64,000 nt of DNA from Emergencia timonensis (GTDB taxonomy: Bacteria; Bacillota; Clostridia; Peptostreptococcales; Anaerovoracaceae). A model generated the notes under the pieces. The model did no database searches. It was given only the letters and a program-made list of their open reading frames with translations, and was not told the origin of the DNA. The position numbers and the translations under genes are program-made. This document shows, one piece after another, positions 8,210-16,317 of the stretch; positions within the stretch are counted from its first letter, which is position 1, and each line of letters begins with the position of its first letter. The DNA lies in NCBI RefSeq assembly GCF_900086585.1, contig NZ_FLKM01000008.1, positions 124,001 to 188,000 on the forward strand, given 5' to 3'.

Positions 8210-8689
8210 TTACTTGCTGATTTCTTCTATTGTATAATGTAAAGTTCCATCAGGAACTAATATTTCAACTACTTCTCCGATTCGTTTTCCCAGAAGGCTT
8301 CGACCGACCAATGACTCGTTTGAAATCTTTGCCGGTGTTGCAAAAGGATCTGCTTCTGTGGAACCGACGATAACGAATTCCTGCTCCTCACCGTTGCTTT
8401 TATCCTTGACTCTCACTTTGAGGCCGACGTTCACCTGGTCGCCTGAAACCTCGTCTTCGTTGATGATCTTTGCATTTCTCATCATGGTTTCCAGCTTGTG
8501 AATTCTCTCTTCCAGTTCAGCCTGCTCATTTTTAGCCGCATCGTATTCCGCATTTTCAGAAAGGTCTCCATAGGAAATTGCTTCCTTTAATCTTTCGGAG
8601 ACTTCCTTTCTTCTGACGGATACGAGTTCATCTCTCTCCGCTTCTAGTTTATCGTAACCCTCCTGGGTTAGAAGTATTTCTTCTGACAT
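8210..8689 (-). CDS. greA: transcription elongation factor GreA
   Basis: The 159-residue protein has the N-terminal coiled coil typical of GreA (LTQEGYDKLEAERDEL ... ISYGDLSENAEYDAAKNEQAELEERI, with the acidic tip D-x-x-E) and a C-terminal FKBP-like domain (LLGKRIGEVVEILVPDGTLHYTIEEI). It binds the RNA polymerase secondary channel and triggers cleavage of backtracked RNA. It is the first gene of the greA-lysS transcript, preceded by a consensus promoter and a GAAAGGAG ribosome binding site. Confidence 0.97.
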   Translation of the reverse strand: MSEEILLTQEGYDKLEAERDELVSVRRKEVSERLKEAISYGDLSENAEYDAAKNEQAELEERIHKLETMMRNAKIINEDEVSGDQVNVGLKVRVKDKSNGEEQEFVIVGSTEADPFATPAKISNESLVGRSLLGKRIGEVVEILVPDGTLHYTIEEISK

Positions 8690-8728
8690 ATCTTAATCTC
8701 CTTTCAGGTAATGCCCTTTGTCCCGCGT

Positions 8729-8757
8729 ATTATATCCTACAAATGGGCATTTGTCAA
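8729..8757 (-). promoter_or_regulatory. consensus housekeeping promoter of greA-lysS
   Basis: On the minus strand TTGACA (8757-8752) and TATAAT (8734-8729) are separated by exactly 17 bases, matching both consensus hexamers. The -35 box starts three bases after the stop codon of the racemase gene. The arms AATGCCC and GGGCATT flank the -10 region. Confidence 0.85.
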
Positions 8758-8760
8758 TGT

Positions 8761-9852
8761 TTACACGTATACTATCTGTACATTGCGGCAGTTGGTCACA
8801 TAAACCACCGACGCGTAATTAATTCCAAAGGAGACAATATCTCCAACTTTGAAATCCCGTTTTGCATCTTCAATATCTAAAATCGTGTGATCGCTGGAAG
8901 CGCCGAGGATTTCCACACCTTCATCCTGGGGAAAAATCTCGTCGATGCTGCCGTAATCCACTTTGCCGATAGCCAGAAGCGCCCGTCTGCGAATTCCTCT
9001 GTCCACATATTCCGGCGTATGGCCAAAGGCGTCCACCGCAATTTCTCCCACTGGGTGAGAAGGCTTATCCTTGACTTCTATAACTTCCGCCTTCAAGGTG
9101 TAAACGTCCTGATGCATCTCACTCATATCGTAACCGTAGAAAAGTTCCAGGTCCCTTGCCAGAAGAATGCCTTCTCCGATTCGAAGAAAGTTAACGCGCT
9201 CCGGAATGTCTCCATCGATGACTCTCATAAAACTGGATGTGGCGCCGCCAGAAATCAGTTCAAGCTGTCTGCCGATACGCCCTTCGATCTGTTCTGCAAC
9301 GGCAACTAACTCGTCAAGTTTTTCTTCTGTCGCTAAGATAGAACCGTAACAGCCCACATTGGTGCCAACGCCAGCAAGTTCCAGATGTTCCAGTTCCTTT
9401 TCTACCTTGACTGCGGCTTCTGTCATCTCTTCTTTATCCCAAAAGCCCTCTCGCAGGTCTCCCAGGTCAGCCATCAAAATGACTTTGTGTTTCTTGCCCT
9501 GTTTGCCGGCCTCGGCATTTAGGGCTTCTAACACCTCCATTTCACTGTTCAGCGAAAGCTCCGTCAGTCTGACGACATCTTCTATTTCACTGAGCATCGG
9601 GATTCTGATCAGCATCAACGGTTTTTCGATGCCAAAATCCTTCGCATCCTGCAGTTGTTCTAATCTGGATGAAGCGATATATTTGACGCCGCCGTCAGCG
9701 AACTGTTCGACACACTGCGGAATGCCAGTGGTGCCTTTGATGACGCCGGCAACTTCAATCCCTTTTTCGGCACACTTGCCGACCACATATTCCACGTTGT
9801 GCTTCAAATAGTCCAAATTAATTTCAACTCTCGGATAACCCTGCTTTTTCAT
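8761..9852 (-). CDS. alanine/ornithine racemase-family PLP enzyme
   Basis: The 363-residue protein has the fold-type III architecture: an N-terminal PLP barrel with the Schiff-base lysine in EVAGVIKGTTG (about K39), GGATSSFMRV near the phosphate site, and a C-terminal beta domain. It matches the family that includes the ornithine racemase of Stickland-fermenting clostridia and differs from the classic Alr. A role in D-ornithine or D-amino-acid fermentation is plausible; the substrate is unproven. The stop codon of the upstream ligase overlaps the ATG (TGATG) and AGGAGG precedes it, so translation is coupled. A GTG one codon earlier is an alternative start. Confidence 0.8.
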   Translation of the reverse strand: MKKQGYPRVEINLDYLKHNVEYVVGKCAEKGIEVAGVIKGTTGIPQCVEQFADGGVKYIASSRLEQLQDAKDFGIEKPLMLIRIPMLSEIEDVVRLTELSLNSEMEVLEALNAEAGKQGKKHKVILMADLGDLREGFWDKEEMTEAAVKVEKELEHLELAGVGTNVGCYGSILATEEKLDELVAVAEQIEGRIGRQLELISGGATSSFMRVIDGDIPERVNFLRIGEGILLARDLELFYGYDMSEMHQDVYTLKAEVIEVKDKPSHPVGEIAVDAFGHTPEYVDRGIRRRALLAIGKVDYGSIDEIFPQDEGVEILGASSDHTILDIEDAKRDFKVGDIVSFGINYASVVYVTNCRNVQIVYV

Positions 9853-12800
9853 CACTTGTTCTCCTCCTTGTTGGAATCCACAAATCGTTTGATCTTCTTC
9901 CCTGTAGTCTTCTCAAAGTCTTCTTTTCTAATCTTTACTCTTTTGACTTTTTTATAGTATGGGAGTTCTTCGTTGATCTTGTCTACTTCTTCCCAGATCA
10001 AGTCCCTCGCCTGTTCCTCCGTATAATCCTCACCAAGGGTTTCTACGACTTCTTCTGCATCTAAGGTTACTGTTGCGACGATGGACGTATCGTTAGAGCC
10101 GTCTTCGCCGTCCGCTCCCCATACCATGCTCTCTGCAATGTATGGGATTTTGCCGAGAAGATATTCCAATTCTTCCGGGAATACATTTTTGCCGTTCTTG
10201 GTGATAATGACGTTTTTCTTTCTTCCTGTAATATATATGAAGTCTTCGTTATCTACATAACCCAGATCGCCGGTGTAGAACCAGCCATCCTTCAGAACTT
10301 CTGCGGTCGCTTCCGGATTCTTGTAATATCCCATCATGACGTTGCCGCCTTTGAAGCAGATCTCACCGATGCCGTTTTCGTCCTTGTCCACAACCTTTAC
10401 TTCCATGCCAGGAAGCAGATGTCCTACGGAAGCATTTCTCATATCCTTTGGCACATCCGGATTCAGTGCTGCCATCGGCGAGCACTCCGTCAGACCGTAA
10501 CCCTGCACGGCGATGATGCCGATATCGTTAAAGAACTGCAGAATTGCCGGATCAATGGCTGCGCCGCCAGAGATGATGACTCTCATTCTGCCGCCGAACA
10601 CTGCCAGAATCTCTTTCGTGAACGGTTTGCTGATGTCCAGGCCGATTTTCTTGGTCTTTCTATTCATAGCCAGAAGCCTGGTCAGAAGCTTTTCCTTGCC
10701 CTGTGCTCTGACATTTTTCCAAATCTTCTTATATAGCGTCTCGATCAGAACCGGTACGCCCAGAATCATGGTCGGCTGTACTTCCTCCAGGTTCTTTGTG
10801 ATATACTTGAGCCCCTGGCAATATGCGATGGCTGCGCCTTTGTACAGCGGCATCAAAAATGCACAGGTGCATTCGTAAGTGTGATGAACTGGCAGGACTG
10901 AGAAGAAGATATCCCAGGTATTCACGTTGAGGATGGTCGGTGCCGCCATCAAATCTTCCGCCAGGTTTCTGTGGGACAGCATGACCGCCTTGGCCATACC
11001 CGTCGTTCCAGAAGTGAAGAGCAGGACACTCATGTCGTCTGCAATAATCTCTGCGTCGAGGAATTGTCTGTCGCCCTGGGCTACCTGATTCTTACCTTCC
11101 TCTACCAGAGCGCTCCATGAAAGCACGTCTTCCTGATGTTCCTTTGTATCAAAATTGATGAGAACCTCCAGCGGTGTGTTGCCGCCGTCCTTCATCTCTT
11201 TAAAGGTCTTCTCAAATTTCTTGCCGAAGATGACGCAGGATACTTCTGCTTCGATAATCAGATGTTCCAGTTCTTTAGCGCTCAATTCCTTGTCCAGAGG
11301 CACGACAATGCCCGTTCCATTGAGTGTTGCCAGATAACTGGATTCCCACTGATAACAGGTCTCTCCGATGATGCCGATCCGCTTGTTCTTCAGACCTCTG
11401 TTGATCAAAGCAGTCCCCAGCCCGTTGACATCGGCAAGGGCCTGTTTATATGTGATAGAGCTGTATGGCTGATCTTTCTCAAACTTCTGCATGAAAGCCA
11501 CATTATCGCCATATGCTTCTACGCTGGTCTCAAACATGTGCTTGATATCCGTTATCGGCCTGCTGGTCTTGTATCTCACATAAGGGTCTTTACTATCTTC
11601 CAGTGCTTTGGCAAAAGCCTTGGCACGTTTCATCTCCATGTTTTTTATTTCCTGATAATTCATTGTCTCCTCTTTCCCGGTGTTATGTTCTGTATTTGCT
11701 CCATAGCGTTTGATTTTACCGGTGGTTGTCTTGTCAAATTCTGTCTCTCTGATATTGATTCTTTTTACATTCTTATAGGCAGGCATTGTCTTGTTGGCAT
11801 CGTCCACGATCTTCTTATAGAAATGATAGACGTCGCTGCTGTTCATTTCGCCCTGCTGCTCTTTGAGCAGCGGATAGTTTGGATAGATGTCCGCAGTCAC
11901 CATCACGTTGCCCACCTTCTGATCTGCTACGCCATAGACCACCACTTCCTGAATCAGCTCATTTTCCATCAAAACGGCTTCTACTTCTTCTGGGAAGATG
12001 TTCTTGCCGCCTTTGGTGACGATGACCGTCTTCTTCCTGCCGGTCAAATAGAGGAATCCGTCCTCATCAAAATATCCCAGGTCACCGGTATAAAGCCAGC
12101 CGTCCCTGAGCACTTCTGCTGTGGCCTCTGGATTGTCGTAATAGCCCATCATCACGGAAGGTCCCTTGCAGGCTACTTCCCCGATCCCGTCTTCGTCCGG
12201 GTCGACAATTTTGACTTCTGTCTGCGGCATCGGTTTACCGACGGAAGCTGCTTTGCTGTATCGGTCCTGATTGACCGCAATGATCGGCGCATTTTCGCTC
12301 ATGCCGTAGCCTTGCATCATCGGCAGACCCATGGCCTCGAAATCCTCGATGACCTTTGGATCGATGGCTGCGCCGCCAGCGATAAACAGAGTAATGTTGT
12401 TGCCGAAGTTCTGATGAATGGCTTTGAAGAGCTTCTTCATCAGTTTCTGGTTGTTGTACAGTTTCAGTTTTCTGGACAGGTCGATCGCCTTGCGCAGCTT
12501 CTCTGCCTCGCCTCTGCTCTCCGCCTGCTTCCACATGCCCTTGTACATCTTTTCAAATACGAGAGGCACGCCCAGCACGATGTTCGCCTTTGCTTCGATC
12601 ATATTCTTCTGAATATATTTGATACCTTCGCAGATTGCCACCGTCTGTCCCTGGTAGAACGTCGTGCAGATGCTGCAGGTAAACTCGTATGCGTGATGGA
12701 TCGGCAGAATGGACAGAACGATGCCGCCCTCTGGAATATGAACCAGCTTTGACATGTTGTAGACGTTGGCTACGATATTCTTGTGGGACAGCATGACCCC

Positions 12801-13409
12801 CTTGGATAGGCCCGTGGTACCGGAAGTATACATCAAAGTCGCCATCTGATCGGGGTCGATCTCCGCATCTACAAAGTCACGGATTCCCTCTTTCAGAAGT
12901 TTCTGGCCTTCTTGAATCAGCTTATCCATAGACAGATATTCGTCTGTGTGCTCGTCTTCCCCCATAGAAATAAAGTATTCTAAATCAAAACGCTCCTCGA
13001 AGAGTCCTTTGATGCTCTTTTCTGAGCGTTTCGTGTAGATCAGCGCGCTGGCGCCGGATCTCTTTACCAGGTTTTTCAATTCTTCTGCCGGAAGATTCTT
13101 GTCTAGCGGTACGACAACGCCGACACCGCACACCGTTGCAAAATAGGACAAAAGCCACTGGTAGCAGCTTTCACCAATTACCGCAATCTTCTTTCCTGCC
13201 AGCCCTAAGTCCATAAGCCTGGTTCCGAGGGCATCCAGCTTTTCCTTGAACTCGCCATAGGTAAGAGGCTGAAATGTCCCGCCCGGCTTGTCTTTCTGCA
13301 GGTAAGCAGGTCGGTCTTTGAACAGCTCTGCGCTCTTCACAATCATATCCTTGAGATCAGAAACCTCTCTCACCGGATAATACACACCGTCATATTTTAC
13401 ATTATTCAT
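9852..13409 (-). CDS. tandem fusion of two acyl-CoA synthetase (AMP-forming) units
   Basis: One open frame of 1185 residues contains two complete ANL-family adenylation enzymes of about 590 residues each. Both halves have the phosphate-binding loop (LMYTSGTTGLSKGV and LLFTSGTTGMAKAV), GYGMSE or GYGLTE, the YTGDLG motif and a C-terminal catalytic lysine region (TTTGKIKRYG and TTGKKIKRF). They resemble bacterial long-chain fatty-acid-CoA ligases, which activate carboxylic acids for beta-oxidation or lipid synthesis. The second unit begins at an ATG (11663) with its own GAGGAG ribosome binding site inside the frame, so it is a recent fusion and may also be made separately. The first ATG, at 13409, is preferred over 13436. 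Confidence 0.85.
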   Translation of the reverse strand: MNNVKYDGVYYPVREVSDLKDMIVKSAELFKDRPAYLQKDKPGGTFQPLTYGEFKEKLDALGTRLMDLGLAGKKIAVIGESCYQWLLSYFATVCGVGVVVPLDKNLPAEELKNLVKRSGASALIYTKRSEKSIKGLFEERFDLEYFISMGEDEHTDEYLSMDKLIQEGQKLLKEGIRDFVDAEIDPDQMATLMYTSGTTGLSKGVMLSHKNIVANVYNMSKLVHIPEGGIVLSILPIHHAYEFTCSICTTFYQGQTVAICEGIKYIQKNMIEAKANIVLGVPLVFEKMYKGMWKQAESRGEAEKLRKAIDLSRKLKLYNNQKLMKKLFKAIHQNFGNNITLFIAGGAAIDPKVIEDFEAMGLPMMQGYGMSENAPIIAVNQDRYSKAASVGKPMPQTEVKIVDPDEDGIGEVACKGPSVMMGYYDNPEATAEVLRDGWLYTGDLGYFDEDGFLYLTGRKKTVIVTKGGKNIFPEEVEAVLMENELIQEVVVYGVADQKVGNVMVTADIYPNYPLLKEQQGEMNSSDVYHFYKKIVDDANKTMPAYKNVKRINIRETEFDKTTTGKIKRYGANTEHNTGKEETMNYQEIKNMEMKRAKAFAKALEDSKDPYVRYKTSRPITDIKHMFETSVEAYGDNVAFMQKFEKDQPYSSITYKQALADVNGLGTALINRGLKNKRIGIIGETCYQWESSYLATLNGTGIVVPLDKELSAKELEHLIIEAEVSCVIFGKKFEKTFKEMKDGGNTPLEVLINFDTKEHQEDVLSWSALVEEGKNQVAQGDRQFLDAEIIADDMSVLLFTSGTTGMAKAVMLSHRNLAEDLMAAPTILNVNTWDIFFSVLPVHHTYECTCAFLMPLYKGAAIAYCQGLKYITKNLEEVQPTMILGVPVLIETLYKKIWKNVRAQGKEKLLTRLLAMNRKTKKIGLDISKPFTKEILAVFGGRMRVIISGGAAIDPAILQFFNDIGIIAVQGYGLTECSPMAALNPDVPKDMRNASVGHLLPGMEVKVVDKDENGIGEICFKGGNVMMGYYKNPEATAEVLKDGWFYTGDLGYVDNEDFIYITGRKKNVIITKNGKNVFPEELEYLLGKIPYIAESMVWGADGEDGSNDTSIVATVTLDAEEVVETLGEDYTEEQARDLIWEEVDKINEELPYYKKVKRVKIRKEDFEKTTGKKIKRFVDSNKEENK
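11660..11676 (-). promoter_or_regulatory. internal ribosome binding site and start in the fused ligase gene
   Basis: On the minus strand GAGGAG, three bases (ACA), then ATG at 11663 begins MNYQEIKNMEMKRAKAF, the N-terminus of the second ligase. The site lies within the continuous frame and would allow separate translation of the second unit. Confidence 0.6.
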
Positions 13410-13436
13410 GATTAATTCTTCTTTCCTTTTGATCAT

Positions 13437-13734
13437 TAGTCGTTAATAATATATTTTACCATTTTTGCGGAATTTTATCAATAGTTCGTTGTACGGTATT
13501 CCAGGCAAATACAGGTCAGAGCCATAAAGCAGATTCTGCTAAAAAATTATTTTTATTTTTTTAATAATCGTTTCATAATTCATTCTTTTCTAGCAGTTTT
13601 TCAATGAAAAACCACCCGTTTTTTATAGGTCAAATTACCCTAAATTAGATGTATGAATTGTATAGACTTAAACTAGTACATTGTTACAGAATGCCCCTCT
13701 TTTTCTTAGAATGGGGGTAACGAGGTGAAGGCGG
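13437..13734. other. divergent intergenic region with operator-like repeat
   Basis: This region separates the ligase gene (minus strand) from the XRE regulator (plus strand). It contains TAGGT-CAAATT-ACCCTA at 13626-13642, nearly identical to the palindrome at 1867-1886. No other gene is apparent. Confidence 0.45.
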
Positions 13735-14088
13735 ATGAAAAAGGAAAAGAAAAGAATCAATAAGCAGATCGGGGCTCGCATCAAAGCTGCCCGGGAAGCA
13801 TCCGAGTATACACAAGAACAATTTGCCGAGAAAGTTGATCTTTCTATACAACACGTATCAAACCTGGAAAGAGGCATTGCCGGCCCTTCTATTGACGCCG
13901 TGATCAAGATGTGCAAGGTGCTGGGTGTATCCTGCGATTACCTTCTCTTAGGACACTCCGGCAAGAAGGATGTTTCAAAGGTCGAGTCAAAGCTGGATAA
14001 CTTGACGCCGGACCAATTGCTTATCGTAGATAAAGGGATTCGTATTATATTGGAAGCGTTCAGTTTGACGGATGAGGACGAAGAATAA
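13735..14088 (+). CDS. XRE-family transcriptional regulator
   Basis: The 117-residue protein has an N-terminal helix-turn-helix of the Cro/C1 (XRE) type at about residues 12-65 (IGARIKAAREASEYTQEQFAEKVDLSIQHVSNLERGIAGPS, then VIKMCKVLGVSCDYLLLG). A short C-terminal helical part (LTPDQLLIVDKGIRIILEAF) probably dimerizes. It is a cytoplasmic DNA-binding protein with a possible operator at 13626-13642, about 90 bases upstream, suggesting autoregulation. The start has GAGGTGAAGG before it. A terminator follows, so it is probably monocistronic. Confidence 0.88.
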   Translation: MKKEKKRINKQIGARIKAAREASEYTQEQFAEKVDLSIQHVSNLERGIAGPSIDAVIKMCKVLGVSCDYLLLGHSGKKDVSKVESKLDNLTPDQLLIVDKGIRIILEAFSLTDEDEE

Positions 14089-14102
14089 CCATCCGTCATA
14101 AT

Positions 14103-14133
14103 AAGCTCCTGCCATAAAGGTCAGGAGCTTTCG
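14103..14133 (+). terminator. terminator of the XRE regulator gene
   Basis: AAGCTCCTG pairs with CAGGAGCTT (14103-14130) around a 10-base loop, followed by TTCG. The T-run is short. Confidence 0.65.
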
Positions 14134-14213
14134 TCCAGTTGTTTAAAATTCATTACAGCGGGAAGATGCTATGATAACAGTCTTCATGACAGAGTCACTT
14201 CTTTCAATTCCTT

Positions 14214-14318
14214 TCATCCCTTGAATTTGAGCAGAACCATCCAGATGTCTGTCATTCCCAAAAGGGTGCAGCGCCCTTGCAACGAATCATATTTGCCCAT
14301 GGCATCGTACTGATACAT
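14214..14318 (-). CDS. possible 34-residue small protein
   Basis: A short frame downstream of the carbonic anhydrase gene begins at an ATG preceded by AGCAGGAT, a weak ribosome binding site. It encodes MYQYDAMGKYDSLQGRCTLL and then GMTDIWMVLLKFKG. It matches nothing I recognise. It may be a small protein or the remnant of a larger gene. Confidence 0.25.
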   Translation of the reverse strand: MYQYDAMGKYDSLQGRCTLLGMTDIWMVLLKFKG

Positions 14319-14344
14319 ATCCTGCTGATTTGCCTTCCTGCACC

Positions 14345-14887
14345 TTATTCCACGTCCATCAGTTTTCCCGTGGCGGTATCCATGACATACCCATAGATGG
14401 TGACGTTATCGGGAATCAGCGGATGATGTTCCAGCAGCTCCACGCTTTCGCCTACGGCGGTAAACACGTCTTCGAAGCCTCCCAGCCACTTGTCAAAGTC
14501 CACTCCAAAATAATTCAGATTCTGGATAACCTCCTCGCCGATGCCCCTGGATTTCATCTTGTTAATCATGTCCTCTACGTCCATATGCTGCACGCCGCAG
14601 TCGGTGTGCCCGATTACCATGATATCCTCCACACCCAGTTCATAGATTGCTATCAGAAGACTGCGCACTGCACTTCCAAAGGGATGCACGATAGTTCCGC
14701 CGGCATTTTTGATAATCTTGGCGTCGCCGTTTTTTATGCCCAAGGCCGCAGGAAGCAGTTCAATCAGACGGGTGTCCATACAAGTAACAATCGCTAGCTT
14801 TCGGGCAGGATACTTGCTGGCCTCGTAAGGTTTATATTTCTCTTTGTTTACAAATTCTTCGTTATGCTCTAAGATTTTATCAATCAT
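14345..14887 (-). CDS. beta-class carbonic anhydrase
   Basis: The 180-residue protein carries the zinc-binding set of beta carbonic anhydrases: C36 and D38-x-R40 in VTCMDTRL, then H94 and C97 in IGHTDCGV. It interconverts carbon dioxide and bicarbonate, supplying bicarbonate for carboxylases. The size and the sequence KNAGG match the short Gram-positive branch (YtiB-like). It starts at an ATG preceded by GGAGGTGACAGT and appears to be its own transcription unit. Confidence 0.93.
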   Translation of the reverse strand: MIDKILEHNEEFVNKEKYKPYEASKYPARKLAIVTCMDTRLIELLPAALGIKNGDAKIIKNAGGTIVHPFGSAVRSLLIAIYELGVEDIMVIGHTDCGVQHMDVEDMINKMKSRGIGEEVIQNLNYFGVDFDKWLGGFEDVFTAVGESVELLEHHPLIPDNVTIYGYVMDTATGKLMDVE

Positions 14888-14977
14888 ACTGTCACCTCCA
14901 CGAGGAACAGTATACCATAAAAACTAGAAAGCGGACACCATTTCCGATGCCCGTTCTTCGCCTTCTATCACAAAAAA

Positions 14978-15418
14978 TCACTCCTGATTTTTCACCATCA
15001 TGTACTCCCCTTTGGTGTCTCGTTCGCCGTTAAACGCAAAGCCGAAATCCCTGTACAGCTTTGCCGCCTGGTCGTTTCCTTCTACGACGCTGAGGTAGAT
15101 CTGCTTTTTCTCGGGATACTCCCTGTGGATCCGCTCAAGCAGCATCGCCACCGCCTCTCGTCCGTAGCCTCTGCCCTGGAACCTTTGATCGATGAGCAGC
15201 CGGTCGAACCACAGTCTGCCCACCAGGTATCCATACATGGCAAAGCCCACGGCCTGATCCCCGACGTATAGACCCACTGGGCGCCACTGGCGCCACTGCC
15301 CGGCTTCTTCCAGGCACTCTTCCACGCTCTCAACAAAGCCTTCCTGTCCACAGGCAGCTTCTAACTTTAAAACGTCCTTTTGATTCTCTTCCGTAATCGG
15401 CTCAATACGGATGCGCAT
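14978..15418 (-). CDS. GNAT-family N-acetyltransferase
   Basis: The 146-residue protein has the GNAT fold: a central strand (GLYVGDQAVGFAMYGYL), the acetyl-CoA-binding loop QRFQGRGYGREAV and the C-terminal EGNDQAAKLYRDFGFAFNGE. The order and length resemble spermine/spermidine acetyltransferases such as BltD, but the acceptor is unknown. The start at 15418 is supported by AGAGGAG seven bases upstream; the longer frame to 15463 begins in a segment with no ribosome binding site. Confidence 0.85.
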   Translation of the reverse strand: MRIRIEPITEENQKDVLKLEAACGQEGFVESVEECLEEAGQWRQWRPVGLYVGDQAVGFAMYGYLVGRLWFDRLLIDQRFQGRGYGREAVAMLLERIHREYPEKKQIYLSVVEGNDQAAKLYRDFGFAFNGERDTKGEYMMVKNQE

Positions 15419-15548
15419 AATTTCACTCCTCTGCTGGTCTGTTTTCTTTCTATTATACACCATGGGACGGCGGTATCGTCAATGTCTGCCTTGTGAAGAT
15501 TTTGAAAAAAAGGACCTGCGCAAGGCAAGTCCCATTCTTGTCGTTGAT

Positions 15549-16256
15549 TTATGCAGTTTCCAGAGCAATCTCCATCATCTTTGTAAAGGAAGTCTGTCTC
15601 TCTTCTGAGCTGCAGGATTCGCCTGTCACCATGTGGTCAGAAACGGTGCAGATGCAGAGGGCATTTTTGCCCGCTCTTGCCGCTTCCATATACAGGGCCG
15701 CCGCTTCCATTTCTACGGCTTTGACACCCATGGCTCTCCATTTGTCGTAGTCTCTCGTGCTGTCGTAGAAAACGTCTGAAGAGAAGATGGTGCCGATGTG
15801 CGGCGTAACGCCCAGGTCCAGTGCACTTTTCTCCGCCTTCTTCAGAAGCTCGTAGGAGCAGACTGCCGGAATAGATGCGTTGATCTCGTACTGCGCCGCC
15901 CAGTTGGAGTTGGTCACACAGGCCATGCCCATGACGATGTCCTTGACTTTGACTTCTGACATCAGCCCGCCTGCAGTGCCGATTCTGATGATGTTCTTCA
16001 CGTCGTAGAAGTTGAACAGTTCGTGGGAGTAAATGCCGATAGCCGGCATACCCATGCCCGAAGCCATGACGGATACTCTCTTACCTTTGTAAGTTCCGGT
16101 GTAGCCCTGAACGCCTCTGACATTGTTGACCAGGACAGGGTCGTCCAAAAAATTCTCAGCGATGAATTTTGATCTCAGCGGATCCCCCGGCATGAGCACG
16201 GTTTCAGCAAAATCACCCAGCTTTGCAGAAATGTGTGGTGTAGGTATATTAGACAT
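15549..16256 (-). CDS. deoD: purine-nucleoside phosphorylase, DeoD type
   Basis: The 235-residue protein matches the hexameric DeoD family over its whole length: TPHISAKLGDFAETVLMPGDPLRSKFIAENFLDD with the phosphate-binding GDPLR, the GMGMPAIGIYSHEL segment, and EMEAAALY near the nucleoside pocket with the catalytic aspartate in the downstream TVSDH. It cleaves purine (deoxy)nucleosides with phosphate in salvage. The ATG at 16256 follows AAAGGAG. It appears monocistronic. Confidence 0.95.
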   Translation of the reverse strand: MSNIPTPHISAKLGDFAETVLMPGDPLRSKFIAENFLDDPVLVNNVRGVQGYTGTYKGKRVSVMASGMGMPAIGIYSHELFNFYDVKNIIRIGTAGGLMSEVKVKDIVMGMACVTNSNWAAQYEINASIPAVCSYELLKKAEKSALDLGVTPHIGTIFSSDVFYDSTRDYDKWRAMGVKAVEMEAAALYMEAARAGKNALCICTVSDHMVTGESCSSEERQTSFTKMMEIALETA

Positions 16257-16317
16257 GTTTTCAATCTCCTTTGGTTTCAATTTACTAATTATATATAAGC
16301 AGAAAATGCGCCATTTG

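Noticed and set aside
11136..12752. 538-codon plus-strand frame
   Set aside because: It is a shadow of the fused acyl-CoA ligase gene on the other strand; no ribosome binding site and no recognisable domain.
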